A DNA stretch of 64,000 nt from positions 1,860,001 through 1,924,000 of the forward strand of contig NZ_CP060490.1 of NCBI RefSeq assembly GCF_014334055.1, given 5' to 3'. The notes under the pieces are model-generated. The model did no database searches and had not been told where the DNA came from. It was given only the letters and a program-made list of their open reading frames with translations. Both the position numbers and the translations under genes were made by a program. How positions within the stretch are numbered: the first letter of the stretch is position 1; each line of letters opens with the position of its first letter. Below are positions 59,747 to 64,000 of the stretch, piece by piece. The DNA comes from Oscillibacter hominis (GTDB lineage Bacteria; Bacillota; Clostridia; Oscillospirales; Oscillospiraceae).

Positions 59747-60661
59747 TCACACGAGAAAAACAGCTTTGTTGTCTGCGGCCCGCTCCATGTCCTGCAGCTG
59801 GGTCTGCAGCGGGTATTTGCTCCGCATCTGCTTCTCATATACCCGCTTGAGTTCCAGGAGCTCCGGTTCGCTCAGCTTGCCTGCGATCCCGGAAAAAATC
59901 TCCGCATCCAGCGATTCGTCACTCAGCGCGGCCAGACGGCTCACCTCAGCTCGTAAGGCGCCCAGGTACTTGCGACCCAACTCCGCCTGCTGCTCCAGCG
60001 CCTTCCACTCCTCCAGGCACGCGCCCTGTTCCGCCGTCTCCACAAGCTGCTTCAGCGTGCCGAAGCGCTTGATGACGCCGGCATGGCGCTGGGCGGGCAC
60101 GGCCACAAAGGACCACTCGTAGGCGTCCGTGGGATTGCGAAGCTCCGCAAAACAGAGCTTGCCGCCGTAAGCCTCTCCCTTTTGGTGTTTACAGCTCCCC
60201 ATTTCGCTGCCGCAGATGGAGCAGACGCTCCGCTCCACGCTGCATCCCACGCTGACCTCCTTTTTGATGCCGCCCTCAATCTCCGCAATCAGGTCCTTGT
60301 TCTTTTCACTGCGGAGCATGTAGGCATACCCCTTCAGATAACAGGATGTTTCCCCCAGGGATGTCTTTTTCTCCGGCTCAAAACATACCTCTGTGCGGTA
60401 GATGCGGGCGGTCTGCCCGTTGGAGGCCCACTGGTGGTCAAAAATACCGCTTTTGCCCACAAAGAGGTCGCCCAGCTTGTGGAGGGCTGGCTCGTCAAAG
60501 CGCTCATAGTCCCGGTCCACCTCGTTGTCGCACAGCCGCACGGCAAAGGTGTACACCTGCTCCGCAGTCAGCTTGCTCTTTGCCAATTGGTTGATGAGCG
60601 CCAAATCCGCCTCGTCTGCGGGGCAGCTCAGCGTCCCCTCCCGCTCTTTTCTGATTTCCAT
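59747..60661 (-). CDS. Putative prohead protease/scaffold protein with zinc-ribbon insert
   Basis: 304 aa. N-terminal domain (NEVDRDYERFDEPALHKLGD, SGIFDHQWASNG, AYEWSFVAVPAQRHAGV) has the His/Ser-type pattern of phage head maturation proteases, with an inserted CSICGSEMGSCKHQKG that may bind zinc. C-terminal third is a coiled coil (scaffold-like). Position between portal and capsid supports this. ATG 60661 with AAGGAGG at 5 nt; GTG 60676 is an alternative. Confidence 0.75.
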   Translation of the reverse strand: MEIRKEREGTLSCPADEADLALINQLAKSKLTAEQVYTFAVRLCDNEVDRDYERFDEPALHKLGDLFVGKSGIFDHQWASNGQTARIYRTEVCFEPEKKTSLGETSCYLKGYAYMLRSEKNKDLIAEIEGGIKKEVSVGCSVERSVCSICGSEMGSCKHQKGEAYGGKLCFAELRNPTDAYEWSFVAVPAQRHAGVIKRFGTLKQLVETAEQGACLEEWKALEQQAELGRKYLGALRAEVSRLAALSDESLDAEIFSGIAGKLSEPELLELKRVYEKQMRSKYPLQTQLQDMERAADNKAVFLV

Positions 60662-60672
60662 GTTCTCCTCCT

Positions 60673-61833
60673 TCACTGCTGTGGTTCCGCCGCGTCGTTT
60701 TCAATCCGCAGCTTTCTTGCCTGTTCTCTGTATAGGGCAGCCTTGGCCTCTTCCAGCTCATCCTGGAGATTGATGTCATCCCACAGGATTTCCACCTGGT
60801 CGCTCATGCCCTGCATTCTGAGCCACAGCCGGCAAATCCGCTCCAGCACGGGCGTCAGCGTCCGCCGGATGGCTGTGATCTCCGTGGTCAGAAGATCCGC
60901 CTGCTGGGAGCTCATCCGCTCCGTGGAGGACCAGCTCAACCCCAGCATAAAGGGTGGGATCCCCGTCTTGGCCACAATCTGCTCCAGGATCTGCCGCACC
61001 GGCACCTCGCTGTCTAAAATTTGGTTGTCTGCCCCAATGACCCGGATGTCCACATCGCCCACAGCCACAAAGTCCCGGACGCTTCCGCTTTTCGTGCTCT
61101 GCATGGCGCTGGCCCACTCCCTTGCAAGCTGCTGCCCGCGCTCCTGGGCCTGCACGCCGGAGAGTTCCTTTTCCTGAGGCTTGTACACCACGGCAAACCG
61201 GACGTTCCCGCACCGTTCCCAGTTGACGCCGATGGCGTTGTAGATCTTCAACAGGATATCGCTCAAAAAGGGCAGTGAGCGCAGCAGCGACACGCCATAG
61301 GGGTTGTCCGCCTCCGGATTGAGGGGCGTGAACAGCAGCAGGTTCTGATAGGGCAGCGGAACGACAGCCCCATGCTCATCGGGGCCGCAGATCACAAATT
61401 CCAGCGGGTTGCGCCCCTCCCGGATTTCCAGGTTGTCCACCCGGCCGCAAAGAAGCGCCGCAATGTCCCGGTTTCCCCGCTCCGGCACGATTTCTCCAAT
61501 GGCCCTGCCGCAGGTCAGCAGGGAATCCACATAGCAGTCCACAAAGGAATTCAGCCCAAATTGGCCGCGCCCCACGCTGACCGTCTTCAAAAATTGATTC
61601 AGCGCCTCGTCAGCCCGGGCCTGCGGGCACTGGGCCCGGACGCCTCCCACCAGGCGGATCAGTTTGTAGATGGCCGCGTCCACAATGGGCACCGCCTCCC
61701 GTACCGCGCGGCAGAGCTGGGTCTCGCCTCCGCGCATGGGCACGCAGTTGTTCAGCAGCCCAAAGGGATGCTGGTCCGGCTGGCGCAGCTGGACAAATGC
61801 AGGTGCCGTCTCCTTCTTCTTCCAAAAGCCCAT
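60673..61833 (-). CDS. Phage portal protein
   Basis: 386 aa. CRAVREAVPIVDAAIYKLIR, PLPYQNLLLFTPLNPEADNPYG, QILEQIVAKTGIPPFMLGLS and SSTERMSSQQADLLTTEI are portal landmarks. ATG 61833 with AAAAGGAG at 6 nt. C-terminal coiled coil is Glu/Ala-rich. Confidence 0.9.
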   Translation of the reverse strand: MGFWKKKETAPAFVQLRQPDQHPFGLLNNCVPMRGGETQLCRAVREAVPIVDAAIYKLIRLVGGVRAQCPQARADEALNQFLKTVSVGRGQFGLNSFVDCYVDSLLTCGRAIGEIVPERGNRDIAALLCGRVDNLEIREGRNPLEFVICGPDEHGAVVPLPYQNLLLFTPLNPEADNPYGVSLLRSLPFLSDILLKIYNAIGVNWERCGNVRFAVVYKPQEKELSGVQAQERGQQLAREWASAMQSTKSGSVRDFVAVGDVDIRVIGADNQILDSEVPVRQILEQIVAKTGIPPFMLGLSWSSTERMSSQQADLLTTEITAIRRTLTPVLERICRLWLRMQGMSDQVEILWDDINLQDELEEAKAALYREQARKLRIENDAAEPQQ

Positions 61834-61862
61834 CTGACTCTCCTTTTTCATGAAAACTCAAA

Positions 61863-63101
61863 CTACCGCTCCACGTATGTGGCGGCGAATCCACCCTCCT
61901 CCTGCTTTCGCACCCACATGGCAAAGTAGCGCATGTCGTCCATGGCGTGGTCGTTTTCTTTCTTGGGCGCGTCATGGCCCAACCGCTCGTCCCAGGTGTA
62001 AAGCCCCATCTCCCGGATGCAGTCGCCGCAGGTGTTACAGATCACGATCCGCTTCCGCTTCAAAAGATCCGCCGTCACCCGGATTCCGTCGGACACGTCG
62101 TTTTTGGCCCGCTCCACAGGGAACCCTTCCCGCCGAAGGGCCTCGATGAAGCTGGCGGCGGAGGGGTCTACCAGCACCGCCGCCAGCGGCCGTCCATCCG
62201 CCAGAGCGCGGATGGCTTCCACATATTCGGCGTCCGTCTTCTGGCGCCCCTCCTTCCGGGAATTGTAGTAGTACTCCCGCAGCCTGTACCACACATTGTC
62301 CCTAAGCCCCCAGAAACCGCAGGAGGTGGGGTTGGCCGTTCCGTAGTCCACGGAAATGCAGTAGCGCTCCATCTCCCCCTCCGGCGGTGTGACGCAGCAG
62401 GATTCCGGCTCAAAAAAGTCGTAGATCAGGCCCTGTGCGGCGGTCCATTCCCCCAGGACGAACCTGCGGTAAAAGATGCCGCTGTAGGAATTTCGGTACC
62501 TGGCGCGGATTCGCTCGGAAAGGGCCGGATTGTCCTCCATGGTAAAGTGGAGGTACAGGGCGCGGCGTTCACAGCTCTTTAAAATCCACTCCTGGTAAAA
62601 CCAGTGCTGGGGCCCCTCGGGGTTGCAGCTGAACCACAGCCTGCTTCCCGATACGGAGCACCGGGCGCAGGCCTGCTCCACAAAGGAGCGGGGCATCAGC
62701 GCCACCTCGTCCAACAACACTCCGGCAAACGTAATGCCCTGGATCAGTGCGGCACTGGACTCATCGTAGCCTCCAAAGAGATAGAAGCGGTTCTCCCGGC
62801 TGCCATACCGGATCAGAATCAAATTCTCCGAACGCTTTTCCAGACATTGAAAGCCAAGCTGCCTCAGATAAGGCAGCAGTTCGCTGAGCACATTGCGCCG
62901 CAGCGAGACAATGCTCTTTCCGCACAGTCCAAACTGCCTGCGGTCAAAGCAGCGCATTGCCCAAAAGACAAACGAGATGCCCATGCACAGTGTCTTGCCG
63001 CTTCGTACGGCCCCGTCGCAGATGATCGCCTCGTGATGATTGTCCTTCATCCACCAGGTCAGGACTTTTCTTTGCTTTGGGGAAAACCGTCTGATCCTCA
63101 T
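61863..63101 (-). CDS. Terminase large subunit, PBSX type
   Basis: 412 aa. Walker A GAVRSGKT, Walker B AGVLLDEVAL, coupling SCNPEGP, and the nuclease Asp residues (SVDYGTANPTS, VDPSAASF, HAMDDMRY). All active-site elements look intact, so DNA packaging may be functional. ATGA overlap with the small subunit. Confidence 0.95.
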   Translation of the reverse strand: MRIRRFSPKQRKVLTWWMKDNHHEAIICDGAVRSGKTLCMGISFVFWAMRCFDRRQFGLCGKSIVSLRRNVLSELLPYLRQLGFQCLEKRSENLILIRYGSRENRFYLFGGYDESSAALIQGITFAGVLLDEVALMPRSFVEQACARCSVSGSRLWFSCNPEGPQHWFYQEWILKSCERRALYLHFTMEDNPALSERIRARYRNSYSGIFYRRFVLGEWTAAQGLIYDFFEPESCCVTPPEGEMERYCISVDYGTANPTSCGFWGLRDNVWYRLREYYYNSRKEGRQKTDAEYVEAIRALADGRPLAAVLVDPSAASFIEALRREGFPVERAKNDVSDGIRVTADLLKRKRIVICNTCGDCIREMGLYTWDERLGHDAPKKENDHAMDDMRYFAMWVRKQEEGGFAATYVER

Positions 63102-63556
63102 TCGTTCCCGGCATCCTCAAGAGCCTGAAAAAAGTCCACGGCCCCGTCCCCTGCTCCATCTCCCAACAGGGAGTAAAGCGCCTCAAGGGCCCGTACCCGA
63201 TCCACGAACTTTACCTCCAGGCCTTTGTCCGTTGCCTTGAATTCCGCCACTGCAGACAGGTCCAGCTCATCGGGGTCGTATGTTCCTTCATGGAGCGCCA
63301 GCCGAATGGCGTCGTTGACCCGTCCAAATGCCAGCTGCGCCAAACGCCGCAGCACATCTTCCCGCTTGAGCTGTCCCGATGCCGCTTCCCGCATCTTTTC
63401 CAGCTGCTCCTGCACGCTCTTTCGGGACAGGGCGGAAAATCCGTCCCGGCAGCCCGCCTTAGCCGCGGCCCGCTCCGGGTCCATGGTCCGCAGATATGCC
63501 TCGCAGAATTTCTGCCGGTCCCCTCCGGCGCACATCTCTTTCACGATCCTCTTCAC
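63098..63556 (-). CDS. Terminase small subunit
   Basis: About 152 aa. DRQKFCEAYLRTMDPERAAAKAGCRDG is a DNA-binding terminase_2-type helix pattern (short form EAYLRTMDPERAAAKAG); the tail is a coiled coil. The start is uncertain: GTG 63556 (AGAGG nearby) or ATG 63535. First gene of the phage transcription unit; no clear promoter seen. Confidence 0.85.
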   Translation of the reverse strand: MKRIVKEMCAGGDRQKFCEAYLRTMDPERAAAKAGCRDGFSALSRKSVQEQLEKMREAASGQLKREDVLRRLAQLAFGRVNDAIRLALHEGTYDPDELDLSAVAEFKATDKGLEVKFVDRVRALEALYSLLGDGAGDGAVDFFQALEDAGNE

Positions 63557-63651
63557 CTCCGTCCTCTCATACACTCCTCGGCGGCTGTTCAAAATTGCAC
63601 GCCTGTATGCATTTGAACCGGGTTTCTTTTGCCGCAGCAGTGCCTGCGGGC

Positions 63652-63685
63652 AAAAAAATACCGCAGGGAATCTTCCCTGCGGTAT
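63652..63685 (-). terminator. Terminator upstream of the terminase unit
   Basis: 13-bp perfect stem ATACCGCAGGGAA / TTCCCTGCGGTAT with loop TC, and a T7 run on the minus strand. It closes the gene at 63703 and isolates the phage genes. Confidence 0.92.
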
Positions 63686-63702
63686 CCCGTCTGATGCGGT
63701 TT

Positions 63703-64000
63703 TTACGCGCTGCGCTTTATATTGCCCTGCTCCAAAATCAGGGCAGCGGCCTCCGCGTTGCTGATGCAGTAGAACACCAACCCTGCGGCGCAGTCCTGAT
63801 CGTCGTTGGTCATCACGTCGATCTTGGGGTGGCAGGCGCGCCACCGGAGCTGCTTGTGCACCTCGCTGAAGAGCTCGCTGCCTAAGACGAGGCAATCCTG
63901 AGTCGCCACATCCGTCACCATCTGAAAATCGTCAACGTCGGAGAGCTCCATATAATAGAGGGCCTTGCCCTTTGTCATCACGATTGCCCGCTGGTCCGTG
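63703..64000 (-). CDS. Protein of unknown function, 5' end beyond window
   Basis: The frame is open to the window edge. Visible ~99 residues include LYYMELSDVDDFQMVTDVA, LGSELFSEVHKQLRW and a C-terminal LVFYCISNAEAAALILEQG. GTG 63981 and ATG 63978 have no ribosome site, so the gene probably starts further right. No family recognised. Confidence 0.55.
   Translation of the reverse strand, partial: TDQRAIVMTKGKALYYMELSDVDDFQMVTDVATQDCLVLGSELFSEVHKQLRWRACHPKIDVMTNDDQDCAAGLVFYCISNAEAAALILEQGNIKRSA

Larger units (their letters stand above)
50230..63556 (-). mobile_element. Compact contractile-tail phage-like element (reduced prophage or domesticated particle)
   Basis: Twenty consecutive minus-strand genes in reverse order: terminase small, large, portal, protease-like, decoration, capsid, three connector genes, sheath, tube, chaperone-like, a 144-aa gene in the tape-measure position, LysM hub-associated protein, hub, spike, DUF2634, baseplate J, YmfQ and an M15 endolysin. 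Overlaps of 1-4 bp predominate. No integrase, repressor, replication, holin or tail-fibre gene is inside. Base composition looks like the host. Ends at feoB without visible att repeats. Confidence 0.9.

Noticed and set aside
1..64000. CRISPR array or insertion sequence
   Set aside because: No regularly spaced repeats, no transposase-like protein and no terminal inverted repeats were noticed on reading.

Overview
The window looks like a chromosomal segment of a high-GC, spore-forming, anaerobic Firmicute. The best fit is the Oscillospiraceae (Flavonifractor/Lawsonibacter/Oscillibacter-like gut Clostridia). This is inferred from gene content and order: a SpoVD-type PBP after mraZ-rsmH-ftsL, a tRNA-Cys T-box ahead of cysES, a BirA operator at bioY, a four-subunit ketoacid:ferredoxin oxidoreductase, a flavodiiron protein with a rubredoxin tail, and a Fe-S assembly locus of only two genes. 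No rRNA, insertion sequence or CRISPR array was seen. One tRNA, tRNA-Leu(CAA), is present.

Layout. 1-7.2 kb (minus): division/cell-wall cluster (mraZ, rsmH, ftsL-like, PASTA-PBP cut by the window edge), preceded by a coiled-coil protein, coaD, rsmD and a RarD-type transporter. 7.3-9.5 kb (plus): Asp23/YloU protein and the fatty acid kinase FakA; a DegV/FakB-type partner lies at 44.8 kb. 9.5-12.7 kb (minus): HD protein, a tryptophanase/tyrosine phenol-lyase-family enzyme, a ferritin-like protein. 12.8-15.9 kb (plus): minimal SufC/SufB pair and glycerate kinase. 16-19.1 kb: GNAT, then T-box-cysE-cysS. 19.2-26.8 kb: XRE regulators, bioY with DUF1284 protein, uracil-DNA glycosylase, membrane proteins, a serine hydrolase, glpK and a zinc-ribbon protein. 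26.9-29.9 kb (minus): porCDAB. 30.1-32.3 kb (minus): XRE-rimO-pgsA, whose upstream region is a perfect 40-bp palindrome. 32.6-40.6 kb (minus): lipoprotein, response regulator, EcsC, histidine kinase, YqhQ, PrmC, RecA, RecX. 40.8-50.2 kb (mainly plus): tRNA-Leu, an autoregulated TetR and membrane protein, Ogt, a YgjP metalloprotease, DegV, a thioesterase, flavodiiron protein and feoAB.

50.2-63.6 kb (minus) is a tightly packed contractile-tail phage cluster: endolysin, baseplate, hub, tube, sheath, connectors, capsid, protease, portal and both terminase subunits, most joined by ATGA/GTGA overlaps. It lacks tail fibres, a holin, an integrase and a repressor within the window. The slot where a tail tape-measure gene of several hundred codons is expected holds a 144-codon gene. 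This is the most unusual region. It may be a reduced or domesticated particle, or gene-transfer-agent-like, rather than a normal prophage.

Regulatory sites are unusually readable: consensus sigma-A promoters (17-bp spacers), four 10-bp-phased MraZ boxes, a T-box whose UGGA bulge matches tRNA-Cys, a BirA operator covering the bioY -35, a TetR operator on the -10, and near-perfect bidirectional terminators between convergent units.
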